A stretch of 64,000 nucleotides of DNA, taken from assembly GCF_000218895.1 (NCBI RefSeq), contig NC_015703.1, positions 5,965,001 to 6,029,000 of the forward strand, in the 5' to 3' direction. The notes below the pieces were generated by a model, which searched no databases, was not told the origin of the DNA, and saw only the letters and a program-made list of their open reading frames with translations. A program made the position numbers and the translations under genes. The stretch is from Runella slithyformis DSM 19594. Its GTDB lineage: Bacteria > Bacteroidota > Bacteroidia > Cytophagales > Spirosomataceae. Positions 7,301 to 15,300 of the stretch are shown piece by piece (position 1 is the stretch's first letter; each line of letters opens with the position of its first letter).

Positions 7301-9574
7301 TTAACGTTTGGTTAATTGGGCCATAAGCCCCAGTGAAAAAGACCTTCCGTACGACATCGGCACTGCTCCCGAGGAGGAATGCGCTGCACCTGGATTAATG
7401 GCTGAATTCATCCTATTTGTGACATTGAAGAGATTCTTTATACCACCCACAATGGTATAGTTTCGGTAAAACACTTTGGTAAGGGTCAAATCAGCGGTAT
7501 GAAACCCGGCCGTTTCAGCCAAGCGGGCCTGCGGTCCGTTCTCCGTCGCAACCACCTGATAACTTGGCTGTTTGCCCGTATATTTATAAAAGAAACTTAA
7601 CGTAGCAGCAATCTTGGGAAGAGTATAGCGCAGGTTGGTCGTAACTTCATTGGACCAAACAAAGACCGGGAGCGATTCAGTGCTCGAAAGTCTGTTGTAC
7701 CTTCCGATGTGCGAAAACCCTACATTCCCCTGAAGATTCCCCCAAAAAAAGGTATTGTTCAGGGTTAATCCCCTTGTTTTATAGACATCAACATTGAGGT
7801 ACGTTGACACCTGCGGATTGGTCGGATCTACCCCGATGGAAATGAGATTGTTGAAATAATTATAAAAACCGCCCAACGTAGTATTGACCCTCAATGCCTT
7901 TTTTTCAATGGCCTGCCATGATAGAAATGCATTAAAACTGTTTGAATTTTCTGCCTTCAGATTGGTATTTCCTTTGATGGAATGATTGCTGTCAAAGAAG
8001 GTAAAGTACAATTCGCGCAAGGCCGGCGAACGAAATCCCCGGGCGTAGGCCATGCGCAGGTCAAGTCTTTTGGCCAAAACAAATTTGGTATTGATGGAAG
8101 GAATCAGCGGAGGAGCATCATAGATCGAGTTTTTGATAAATCTCACTCCCGGACGGAGGTTTATTTTGGGCGTAATTTTCAGCTCAGCAGAGGCAAAATA
8201 AGCCGATTCATTGATGGATGGTGTACCCAAGATCCGTTCTCCCGAACTACGGTTGAAATTCAATTCCAAGCCGTGTTGGAGCGAAACCATCGAACTGAGC
8301 TTATGCTGCCCCGTAAAGCGACCGAAAGTAGTTTGAAAAATGGATTTGTCCTGCGATCCGGTAAGAGAAAGGGTGCGTCTATCGCGCACAAGGTCAATAT
8401 CCGTTGTTTGGGTAGCCCGACGATAATCGGTATACGATGCCACCGCCGTAAAACTGTTTTGTGGGTTCCAACGATAGTCGCTTTGAAACTGATGGAATGC
8501 GCGTTCGGTCTTATAAAACAAATCGGTAGCCGCAAGATTACCGGTCTGCGTGCTGACGTAGGTATTGCCCAGATTTTTCAGATTTTCGTAAGTGCCGTTG
8601 AAACGGTACCAAACGTTCCATTTATCCGTCCGATAGGTAATACCTCCCGTAGCCAGGTACTGCTCCTTGGGCATCCATTCCTTTTTACGCCCGGTCAAAC
8701 TTCCTTGCCATCCACCGAAAAAATTTCGCGTAAAGTTGCCTGACACCTGCCATCCTTTCTTCTGCCAGGCCACCCCTACATATTCATTGTGCGTTCCTTT
8801 GCCGTTCAGGAGTTGGTATTCAGCACCCGCCGTTTCTTCCTGCATCCGGGCCGTAAGCGTCCAAAGGGCATTCGATTCCCCCTTTTTGGTAATGATATTG
8901 ATGACTCCGGCGAGGGCATCGCTGCCATACGTAACCGACATGGGTCCTTCCACGATTTCAATGCGGTCGATGATGTTGATATCAATCTGACCGATGCTCT
9001 CGCGGGTGGAGCCTCGGTCGACCAAAGGCACGCCATCCAAAAGTACTTTTACATTTTGACCCGACATACCCATCAGTTGCACGTCGGTGGTACCCAGGGT
9101 CAAGTCATTGGAAAACCGCATTCCAAGCTCGGTATTCAATACACTCTGTACGCTCGTTGCACCTCGTAACTGGATTTGTTGGTTGGTAATGGTGCGAACC
9201 TGATACACAGAGTTTCGGACCGATTGAGCCTCAAATTGCCCTGTTACGACCACTTCCTCCAAATTGGCTGCCTGTTCCAACAAGCTTAAATCTCCTAATT
9301 TCAGCAATTCTCCTACACCGATATCTATGCTTTTTTCCAGCAGTTGGTAGCCAATAAAATGAACCGTCAAAGTATAGTTGCCTTTTGGTACGTCTAAACC
9401 AAACGAGCCGTCTTGGCCCGTAATTTGGCCGTAATCGGTATTTTTAAGTCGTACCGAAGCGCCCGACAATGCTCCTGAATTGACTTTTACTACACCCTCA
9501 ATTTTGCCGTTTTGACCAAAAACACCGGCTCCTGCAAAGAGGAGAAAAAACAGATTTCGAAGATTCTTTTTCAT
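7301..9574 (-). CDS. TonB-dependent outer-membrane receptor (HmuR-like partner of HmuY)
   Basis: 757 codons from ATG at 9574, chosen because MKKNLRNLFFLLFAGAGVFG is a clear signal peptide; the frame stays open 57 codons upstream without merit. Order: carboxypeptidase-regulatory-like beta domain at about 24-110 (IEGVVKVNSGALSGASVRLK), TonB plug at about 115-230 (VVVTGQFEAQSVRNSVYQV, QLMGMSGQNVKVLLDGVPL, RIEIVEGPMSVTYGSDALAG), then a 22-strand barrel ending in an aromatic-poor LGLMAQLTKR. It imports a ligand, probably haem or an iron complex given HmuY directly downstream, using TonB energy. A TTTG-N19-TACTTTTG promoter at about 9962-9992 probably drives the unit. Confidence 0.92.
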   Translation of the reverse strand: MKKNLRNLFFLLFAGAGVFGQNGKIEGVVKVNSGALSGASVRLKNTDYGQITGQDGSFGLDVPKGNYTLTVHFIGYQLLEKSIDIGVGELLKLGDLSLLEQAANLEEVVVTGQFEAQSVRNSVYQVRTITNQQIQLRGATSVQSVLNTELGMRFSNDLTLGTTDVQLMGMSGQNVKVLLDGVPLVDRGSTRESIGQIDINIIDRIEIVEGPMSVTYGSDALAGVINIITKKGESNALWTLTARMQEETAGAEYQLLNGKGTHNEYVGVAWQKKGWQVSGNFTRNFFGGWQGSLTGRKKEWMPKEQYLATGGITYRTDKWNVWYRFNGTYENLKNLGNTYVSTQTGNLAATDLFYKTERAFHQFQSDYRWNPQNSFTAVASYTDYRRATQTTDIDLVRDRRTLSLTGSQDKSIFQTTFGRFTGQHKLSSMVSLQHGLELNFNRSSGERILGTPSINESAYFASAELKITPKINLRPGVRFIKNSIYDAPPLIPSINTKFVLAKRLDLRMAYARGFRSPALRELYFTFFDSNHSIKGNTNLKAENSNSFNAFLSWQAIEKKALRVNTTLGGFYNYFNNLISIGVDPTNPQVSTYLNVDVYKTRGLTLNNTFFWGNLQGNVGFSHIGRYNRLSSTESLPVFVWSNEVTTNLRYTLPKIAATLSFFYKYTGKQPSYQVVATENGPQARLAETAGFHTADLTLTKVFYRNYTIVGGIKNLFNVTNRMNSAINPGAAHSSSGAVPMSYGRSFSLGLMAQLTKR

Positions 9575-9639
9575 ACATTTTATGTGAGATAAACCAAAAT
9601 GATGGCAATCAAAGGGGGAACCATTCCGGCAACGAGCAG

Positions 9640-9928
9640 CTATTTTCCCCGACCTTCCAATCCATTTTTCCCTTTGTGAATAAATAGGTCGGTCACGGTG
9701 ATAAGGATAAGCAGTACTCCAAAAATGTCGGACGCCCATTCCCATTGTTTGAGACTGTTGCAGTAAACCACGTTAAACTCATACAAAAGATGACACCCAT
9801 AAATCCTCTTTGTCAAACTCTTTGAGCTGAGGGGCAATGGTATTTATAGAACCCGTTTGACACGGAAAAGAGGCCACCATCACCCCAATAGCAGCTATAA
9901 CTGCATAGATCAATTCCATAAAATTCAT
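9640..9928 (-). pseudogene. Possible frameshifted small membrane protein gene upstream of the receptor
   Basis: A 49-codon ORF from ATG 9928 (MNFMELIYAVIAAIGVMVAS...) stops at 9779 just after a hydrophobic helix and a soluble stretch. A second reading frame across the same region, ending at 9640, contributes QWEWASDIFGVLLILITVTD, a good second membrane helix, and a basic tail. One frameshift near 9800 would join them into a roughly 100-residue two-helix protein, so this may be a broken gene; it may also be two chance ORFs. It lies between the promoter and the TonB receptor and is read in the same direction. Confidence 0.3.
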
Positions 9929-9961
9929 TATTGTTATTTAGACTTATTATATATTAATACG

Positions 9962-9992
9962 CAAAAGTAATGGCAGAAATAACAAATACAAA
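9962..9992 (-). promoter_or_regulatory. Promoter (TTTG-N19-TACTTTTG) for the haem-uptake unit
   Basis: Read on the minus strand: TTTG at 9992-9989 and TACTTTTG at 9969-9962, with the spacing expected for the Bacteroidota primary sigma factor. It is 34 bases before the first downstream ATG (9928). No inverted repeat resembling a Fur box was recognised. Confidence 0.6.
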
Positions 9993-10048
9993 CATTATTT
10001 AGAATTATTTTAAATAAATGAGATTTTTCATAATCCCGCCGGAGGCCT

Positions 10049-10056
10049 TACATTTG
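10049..10056 (+). promoter_or_regulatory. Candidate -7 box (TACATTTG) of the fucosyltransferase gene
   Basis: TACATTTG fits TAnnTTTG and is 47 bases before the ATG at 10103. No matching TTG is obvious at -33. Confidence 0.4.
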
Positions 10057-10102
10057 TCGTCTTACTTTTAAATGACTATATTTTTTACCTGAACCTCTTT
10101 TT

Positions 10103-10966
10103 ATGATCATTGTAAAATTAAGCGGCGGCCTGGGCAACCAGCTTTTTCAATATGCATTCGGGCGTCATTTGGCAACTGTCAACCAAAAAGAACTGAAATT
10201 GGATACCTCTGCCCTGACCAAAACCTCCGATTGGACCAATCGGAGTTATGCATTGGACGCCTTTAACATTCGGGCACAAGAAGCTACGCCGGAAGAAATC
10301 AAGGCGTTGGCAGGAAAACCGAACCGTCTTTTGCAACGGGTGGGAAGAAAAGTGGGCATCACACCCATTCAATATTTTCAGGAGCCGCATTTTCATTTTT
10401 ACTCTTCGGCCTTATCCATCAAAAGCAGTCATTATTTGGAAGGTTATTGGCAATCAGAAAAGTATTTTGAGGCCATTACACCCATTTTAAGAGAGGAGTT
10501 TGCCTTTACGATTTCACCTTCGACTCATGCACAAACCATAAAAGAAAAAATCTCCAACGGCACTTCTGTCAGTATTCACTTGCGGCGCGGCGATTACGTA
10601 AAAACCTCCAAGGCCAATCGCTATCTGCGTCCGCTTACGATGGATTATTACCAAAAAGCCATCGACTATATCAATCAACGTGTAAAGAACCCTAATTTCT
10701 TTCTTTTTTCGGACGATATCAAATGGGCTAAAAGTCAGGTAACATTTCCCCCTACGACGCATTTTTCAACGGGCACTTCCGCCCATGAGGACCTATGGCT
10801 GATGACGCACTGCCGGCATCATATCATTGCCAACAGCACGTTCAGTTGGTGGGGAGCGTGGCTCAATCAGCAACCCGACAAAATAGTAATCGCCCCGCAG
10901 AAATGGTTTTCTACGGAGCGATTTGATACCAAAGACTTATTGCCCGAGCCGTGGATTCAGCTATGA
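10103..10966 (+). CDS. Alpha-1,2-fucosyltransferase-like GT11 glycosyltransferase
   Basis: 287 codons, typical for family GT11. It opens MIIVKLSGGLGNQLFQYAFGRHLA, the GGLGNQLFQ signature of the family, and carries the donor-binding motif SIHLRRGDYV near residue 155 and HHIIANSTFSWWGAWL near 235. The family transfers fucose from GDP-fucose to a galactose 2-hydroxyl on surface glycans or lipopolysaccharide; the acceptor here is unknown. Cytoplasmic, no signal peptide. It stands alone, divergent from the haem-uptake unit and convergent with the cytochrome gene only 4 bases away. Confidence 0.92.
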   Translation: MIIVKLSGGLGNQLFQYAFGRHLATVNQKELKLDTSALTKTSDWTNRSYALDAFNIRAQEATPEEIKALAGKPNRLLQRVGRKVGITPIQYFQEPHFHFYSSALSIKSSHYLEGYWQSEKYFEAITPILREEFAFTISPSTHAQTIKEKISNGTSVSIHLRRGDYVKTSKANRYLRPLTMDYYQKAIDYINQRVKNPNFFLFSDDIKWAKSQVTFPPTTHFSTGTSAHEDLWLMTHCRHHIIANSTFSWWGAWLNQQPDKIVIAPQKWFSTERFDTKDLLPEPWIQL

Positions 10967-10970
10967 TGGG

Positions 10971-11828
10971 CTACACTTTGTGTTTGGCCATATACTTCAA
11001 ATAATTGACAATTTCGTCCAATTCTTTATCCGTTAGGTGCGTAACGGCAGGCATTTTGCACTCATTTCTGAACGAAGCGGGGGCTTTTACAAATTGTTTG
11101 ATTTGATCCACCTGCCAATATTCCGTGACACTTTTCGGATAATTGAGTTCGGGGCCCATTTTGCCGCCTACTTTGTTGAGCGAATGACAGGTCAAGCAGT
11201 TGACCTTAAACAACTCAAATCCTTTTACCTGCGTATCATCTTCTTTGGGAAACAGCACTGCCAACTCTTTGGAGGCTGCTGACAAACTGATCTTGACCAG
11301 GTTATAAGGCCACTTAAAGCTAACATCTTGGGCGGGCACGTCGGTATAGATCACATAAAACGGTGCAATTTTCATCTCATGATCGCCTTTTTTGGGATTG
11401 ACCCACTCCTCTCCTTTGGGAGCATCAACGTCAGAGATTGCTATGAAAGCCTTTTTGCTCAGCACTTTTTCCAACGACATTGAAGGGTTATAGCCATCTT
11501 CACATTCAAAGACAATTTGTGTCTCCTTAATATTAAGGCTTTTATAGGCAGGAAGAAATTGGTCCAAAACCGTTACTAAAGAAACGGCTTTGTACGACTT
11601 TATTTTAGAAAAAACAGGATCATCTTTTACTTCCACCGTTTGGGCTTCGGGCAGAGAGGCTTTAATATCGGGCAAATACACGCTCAGCGAATCTTTTTTG
11701 GGGGCTGAAACAGTGGCGCTGTCCACCGCCGTTGAATCTACAACGGACGATTGATTATCAGAAGTTTGTGAATTGGTACAACCGACAATACTAATTCCTA
11801 AGCCCAGAACAAGAAAGGCAGTTCTCAT
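10971..11828 (-). CDS. Cytochrome c lipoprotein with an N-terminal extra domain
   Basis: 285 codons. A lipoprotein signal ends at LGISIVGCTNSQ, followed by a Ser/Thr/Val-rich linker to about residue 45. The C-terminal 90 residues are a class I cytochrome c: VNCLTCHSLNKVGG is the CXXCH haem site near 210, KMGPELNYP follows, and the Met of NECKMPAV near 257 is the likely axial ligand. Residues about 50-195 are not certain; FECEDGYNPSMSLEKVL and the FYVIYTD strand resemble the sulphite-oxidase-type fold seen fused to cytochromes, but no cofactor Cys can be assigned. Probably periplasm-facing electron transfer; partner unknown. Confidence 0.8.
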   Translation of the reverse strand: MRTAFLVLGLGISIVGCTNSQTSDNQSSVVDSTAVDSATVSAPKKDSLSVYLPDIKASLPEAQTVEVKDDPVFSKIKSYKAVSLVTVLDQFLPAYKSLNIKETQIVFECEDGYNPSMSLEKVLSKKAFIAISDVDAPKGEEWVNPKKGDHEMKIAPFYVIYTDVPAQDVSFKWPYNLVKISLSAASKELAVLFPKEDDTQVKGFELFKVNCLTCHSLNKVGGKMGPELNYPKSVTEYWQVDQIKQFVKAPASFRNECKMPAVTHLTDKELDEIVNYLKYMAKHKV

Positions 11829-11858
11829 TTAAAAACAGGATTTAGTAACACATTGTGA

Positions 11859-11948
11859 TGACAGTTTCTCAAAACTGTCACGCAGGTTTCTAAAAACCTT
11901 GCGTAATTTCGGTTTTGAGAAACCAAAACGTTGGGTCTTAGGACCCAA
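11859..11948. repeat. Cluster of four short palindromes
   Basis: Four hairpin-forming repeats follow one another: TGACAGTTT/AAACTGTCA (11859-11880), CGCAGGTTT/AAACCTTGCG with one bulge (11881-11903), GGTTT/AAACC (11911-11924) and TTGGGTC/GACCCAA (11931-11948). The loops share TCTCA/TGAGA-like cores, so they may be copies of one palindromic unit. They lie upstream of the cytochrome gene and downstream of the NIPSNAP gene, both on the minus strand. Confidence 0.65.
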
Positions 11949-11967
11949 GGGCACTGTCAACAGACGA

Positions 11968-12699
11968 TTATTTTATCGTAGAAAAATCCGTTGCTTTCAT
12001 GTAGACCGATTCCACTTTGGCAGCAAGTTTGCCATTTTTCTCCGACTCATCGCGGGCTTTTACCCAAACCGGGTCAACACGAAAGGCATCAAATGCTTTC
12101 TTGCCGTCTTCTTCACTTGGGTGCGCCAAAATGTAAATCAGCGTATCATCTTTGCCGGTTACCGTCCAGTAAGCCACGTTGGTCATGCCGTGTTTTTTGA
12201 ATAATTTAAGCGTATGATCTCTGAAGCGCGACAACAAATCGGGCAATTTACCCGCGTTGGCGGTGTAAGTACGCAACTCAAACACGCGGTCTTTTTTGCT
12301 TTTGGAAGATTTGATTTTGGGTGAAAAATCCGTTGCGTCCATGAAGATACTTTCCACTTTCGCCACAATTTTACCGCTTACTTCCGAATCAGACTGTACT
12401 TTTTTCCACTCGGGGTCCGAAACGAACGCCTTCCATGAAGCATCGCGAGCGGCACGGTCGGGGTACGAAAGCACGTAGATCAGTTTGTTTTCTTCGTGCA
12501 ACGGTACCCAATAGCCCACGTTTGTCATGCCGTGTTTTTCAAAGATTTTGGTAGTATGGTCACGAAAACGGGTCAATAATGCATCCAAACGACCGGGATG
12601 GGTGTAATAAATGCGGGTTTCGTAGCAGCGGGTATCTTGGGCTGAGGCCGTCAGGGCGGCGGCAAAAAGAAGCATAACGGAAAGAAGTTGTTTAAACAT
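11968..12699 (-). CDS. Secreted protein with two tandem NIPSNAP domains
   Basis: 243 codons. A signal peptide ends at ALTASAQD near residue 21. Two copies of the NIPSNAP ferredoxin-like domain follow: YETRIYYTHPGRLDALLTRF with HGMTNVGYWVP (about 25-115) and VFELRTYTANAGKLPDLLSRF with HGMTNVAYWTV (about 138-235). The copies are clearly alike, so this is an internal duplication. The biochemical role of the family is not established. It is divergent from the phosphodiesterase gene. Confidence 0.88.
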   Translation of the reverse strand: MFKQLLSVMLLFAAALTASAQDTRCYETRIYYTHPGRLDALLTRFRDHTTKIFEKHGMTNVGYWVPLHEENKLIYVLSYPDRAARDASWKAFVSDPEWKKVQSDSEVSGKIVAKVESIFMDATDFSPKIKSSKSKKDRVFELRTYTANAGKLPDLLSRFRDHTLKLFKKHGMTNVAYWTVTGKDDTLIYILAHPSEEDGKKAFDAFRVDPVWVKARDESEKNGKLAAKVESVYMKATDFSTIK

Positions 12700-12750
12700 A
12701 TCAGTTTATTGGTTTATTTGTATTTATAAAGACACATCCTCCTTAGTTCT

Positions 12751-13605
12751 ATGTTTAAAAAAATAAGTTTTCTGTCAGTAATCTTTATCGCGGTCCTGTC
12801 GGGTTGTGCGCCCAAGACCTATTTGCGCAACGTTAAGCGCGAACTGTTTACCTATTCAGCTCAGTCAACCCCACTCATCAGCGCCCACCGGGGCGGCGGA
12901 GATTATGCCGGTTATCCCGAAAACTGCATCGAGTCTTTTGATTGGCTGGCCAAACAAATGCCCGTGATCATTGAGTGCGACATCTCCATGACGCAGGACA
13001 GCATCCTGATGATGATGCACGACGACGCCCTCGAACGCACCACTACCGGCACCGGCAAAGTCCGCGAAGTGACATGGGCATATTGTCAATCGCTGCGGTT
13101 GGAAGACAATAAAGGCACCCTGACTGCGTATAAAATTCCGACGTTGGCACAGGTATTGAAGTGGGGTAAAGACAAAGTAATGTTTACGCTCGACGTGAAG
13201 CGCAGCGTACCGTTTGAAAAAGTGATTGAACTTGTAAAACAAAATCAGGCACAAAACTACGCAGCCATTATCACCTACAACGCGCAGGATGCGGCCAAAG
13301 TCCACCGACTCGACCCTGAAGTGATGATTTCGGTAACGATTCGAAACAACGAAGAATATCAACGGCACCATGATTTGGGTATTCCCGACAACCGCATGAT
13401 TGCTTTTGTCGGTACGCGTGAACCGAACGCCGAATTGTGTCGTTTTTTACACGAAAAAGGGATTCGGTGTATTTTGGGAACGCTCGGCAACCTTGACAAA
13501 ATGGCGGCGGCCAGAGGAGATAAACTCTATCAGGAATTTGTAAAACAAGGCGCCGATATTATGTCGTCCGACCGTCCTTTAGAAGCGTGGAAAGTCATCA
13601 AATAA
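12751..13605 (+). CDS. Glycerophosphodiester phosphodiesterase lipoprotein
   Basis: 284 codons. A lipoprotein signal ends at IAVLSGCAPK. The GDPD domain has ISAHRGGGDYAGYPENCIES near residue 45 (catalytic His and Glu), IECDISMTQDSILMMMHDD near 75 (Glu, Asp and second catalytic His) and a KVMFTLDVKR strand near 148. The family cleaves glycerophosphodiesters to glycerol 3-phosphate and an alcohol using a metal ion. The C-terminus ends GADIMSSDRPLEAW, as is usual. Probably anchored in a membrane facing the periplasm. The next gene starts 18 bases downstream and may be co-transcribed. Confidence 0.92.
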   Translation: MFKKISFLSVIFIAVLSGCAPKTYLRNVKRELFTYSAQSTPLISAHRGGGDYAGYPENCIESFDWLAKQMPVIIECDISMTQDSILMMMHDDALERTTTGTGKVREVTWAYCQSLRLEDNKGTLTAYKIPTLAQVLKWGKDKVMFTLDVKRSVPFEKVIELVKQNQAQNYAAIITYNAQDAAKVHRLDPEVMISVTIRNNEEYQRHHDLGIPDNRMIAFVGTREPNAELCRFLHEKGIRCILGTLGNLDKMAAARGDKLYQEFVKQGADIMSSDRPLEAWKVIK

Positions 13606-13623
13606 TCATTAAAAGACATCAAA

Positions 13624-14028
13624 ATGAACGCATTATCTATTTTAATTTGCACTGTTTTAATGGGTTTTCAACAAAATCTGGAACAAAAACTGGAAGCGAT
13701 GCAGTGGAAAAGCCGCGTGGTAATGGTGTATTGTCCCAAAGTATCCGATGCTGAATTTAAGCTTCAGAAAAAATGGCTCGGCGAAGTGGGAAAAGACATC
13801 ATGGAGCGCGATTTAACCGTCATTGACTGCATAGAGACTAATTTGTCGGCCGAAGATGCTCTTCATCTGAAAGAACGCTTTCAATACACGCCCAACCATT
13901 TTTGTTTTTGGTTGATTGGAAAAGACGGAGAAATCAAACTCATCAGCAACAAACCTGTGAAGCCCGAGCAACTCTTTGGCCTCATCGATTCGATGCCGAT
14001 GCGGCGAGAGGAGATGAAGAAGAATTAA
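13624..14028 (+). CDS. DUF4174 domain protein
   Basis: 134 codons. The short N-terminus (MNALSILICTVLMGF) is hydrophobic and could be a signal peptide. The rest resembles DUF4174: KSRVVMVYCPKVSDAEFKLQ, LTVIDCIETN and HFCFWLIGKDGEIKLISNKPV, a thioredoxin-like layout ending with a polar tail, MRREEMKKN. The function of the family is unknown. It lies 18 bases after the GDPD gene and probably shares its transcript. The island of CPBP proteases begins just downstream on the other strand. Confidence 0.7.
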   Translation: MNALSILICTVLMGFQQNLEQKLEAMQWKSRVVMVYCPKVSDAEFKLQKKWLGEVGKDIMERDLTVIDCIETNLSAEDALHLKERFQYTPNHFCFWLIGKDGEIKLISNKPVKPEQLFGLIDSMPMRREEMKKN

Positions 14029-14076
14029 TCCCTAACGCACACACATTCAAATCTTGTACAGGAAGGTGTTATCTGC

Positions 14077-14943
14077 TTATTCAGCGTATTGCGGCTGAGT
14101 ATTGGCATCATTTTTTTTGTAATAGTAAAAAACAGACCAAGCAACCAGTAAGCAATAAAAAATAGTCAGGCCAAGTGACCAAGTGTTGTTGTAATAATGC
14201 ACATCTAACATGTTATTACAATCCAGATACGTTCGCAGAAAATAATGAGGATTTTCTACGTTGCAATCTACGGCAATAAGGTCAGACATTAAGACCATGT
14301 TCCATCCATAGTGTACGGCAGCACTGTACCAAAAACTACCCGTTTTGTACGCAATTACACCGTAAACTATGCCTTTTATGGACGTATTGAGTACATACAA
14401 ACTGCTGTACCATGGATTTTCTCCCGCTGACCAGTGAGTAAGCCCGAAAAGTAAAGCGGGTATCAAAATGGCCAATACCGACGAATTTGTGGTTTTCAGG
14501 ATTTGAGTTTGAAAATAGCCCCGATACAGTACTTCTTCAGTAATAGACCCCATCAATCCTCGGCAAAATGTTTGTAAAATCAAATAGCCATAAAGCGAAA
14601 GAGGTAATTTATTATTCCATTCTATTTGTTTGTTTGGAGCAAAAACCCACATCCAAATATGAAAAATAAAAACGAAGGCTACTCCCAACCCTAAATAGCG
14701 AATAAAAAATTGGGGTTTTATTCGATAAAACTGCCATGAAAAAGTAGTTTTCCAAGAAGAAGATAACCAAAACTTATGTAATAAAATAAGTAAAGCTATT
14801 GTAAGCAAAAAGCGAACAAAAAGCATTAACAGCGAGGAACGTTCACCAAGTAGTGTTACCGGAAAATAAGAAAGACCCGTTGAGAATACATGACATAGAT
14901 ATATTTGAATCCCCCAAATTAGTATTTTAATCCATTTTTGCAT
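14077..14943 (-). CDS. CPBP-family intramembrane glutamic endopeptidase (copy 1)
   Basis: 288 codons from ATG 14943 (MQKWIKILIWG), 11 codons inside the longest frame. About seven or eight membrane helices. The CPBP/Abi motif is present: EEVLYRGYFQTQIL near residue 145 (EExxxR), FGLTHWSAGENPW near 180 (His), and AAVHYGWNMVL near 222 (HxxxN). Members cleave prenylated proteins or bacteriocin leaders, or give immunity; the substrate here is unknown. It is the last gene of a minus-strand set that contains a second CPBP gene 1.7 kb upstream, two tiny ORFs and a decayed lipoprotein gene; the IS and MITE lie between the two CPBP genes. Confidence 0.88.
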   Translation of the reverse strand: MQKWIKILIWGIQIYLCHVFSTGLSYFPVTLLGERSSLLMLFVRFLLTIALLILLHKFWLSSSWKTTFSWQFYRIKPQFFIRYLGLGVAFVFIFHIWMWVFAPNKQIEWNNKLPLSLYGYLILQTFCRGLMGSITEEVLYRGYFQTQILKTTNSSVLAILIPALLFGLTHWSAGENPWYSSLYVLNTSIKGIVYGVIAYKTGSFWYSAAVHYGWNMVLMSDLIAVDCNVENPHYFLRTYLDCNNMLDVHYYNNTWSLGLTIFYCLLVAWSVFYYYKKNDANTQPQYAE

Positions 14944-15080
14944 TGTAAGTAGATATAATATGTGCGTGGCTCCCACTTTGCGAATATCATATTGCAGGCT
15001 TTATTTTATTTTCCCCATATAGTCTTTTTGGTACTTTTTAAGAATATTTCTGATCGTTACAGATGTAAAAATAGCTTGTA

Positions 15081-15270
15081 CAATTGAAAGGCTTTGTTGC
15101 ATGATTCGTATTATATGGAGATTTCATGGGGTAATAGCGTCAAAAAAGAAGCTTTTTCTTGCTCAAATACTTTATTTTGGGCTATTTAGTCCAATTATTT
15201 ATTGTACATAACCTATTTAATATAGTATTTTATCTACATTGTCTATCCATGCAACAAAGCCCAATTGAAA
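15081..15270. mobile_element. MITE (172 bp) with IS903-like ends and a 9-bp target duplication
   Basis: The element proper is 15090-15261. Its ends are perfect 14-bp inverted repeats, GGCTTTGTTGCATG, sharing the first 13 bases with the ends of the neighbouring IS. The flanks CAATTGAAA at 15081-15089 and 15262-15270 are an exact 9-bp duplication. It holds no ORF of note, so it is probably moved in trans by the IS transposase. It lies 39 bases from the IS. The duplication is undamaged, which suggests a recent insertion. Confidence 0.9.
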
Positions 15271-15300
15271 TGTAAAAGCCTGAATAATTTATATTAAAAC

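Noticed and set aside
7982-8743. A 253-codon plus-strand ORF inside the receptor gene
   Set aside because: It is antisense to a well-supported TonB receptor and has no recognisable motif.
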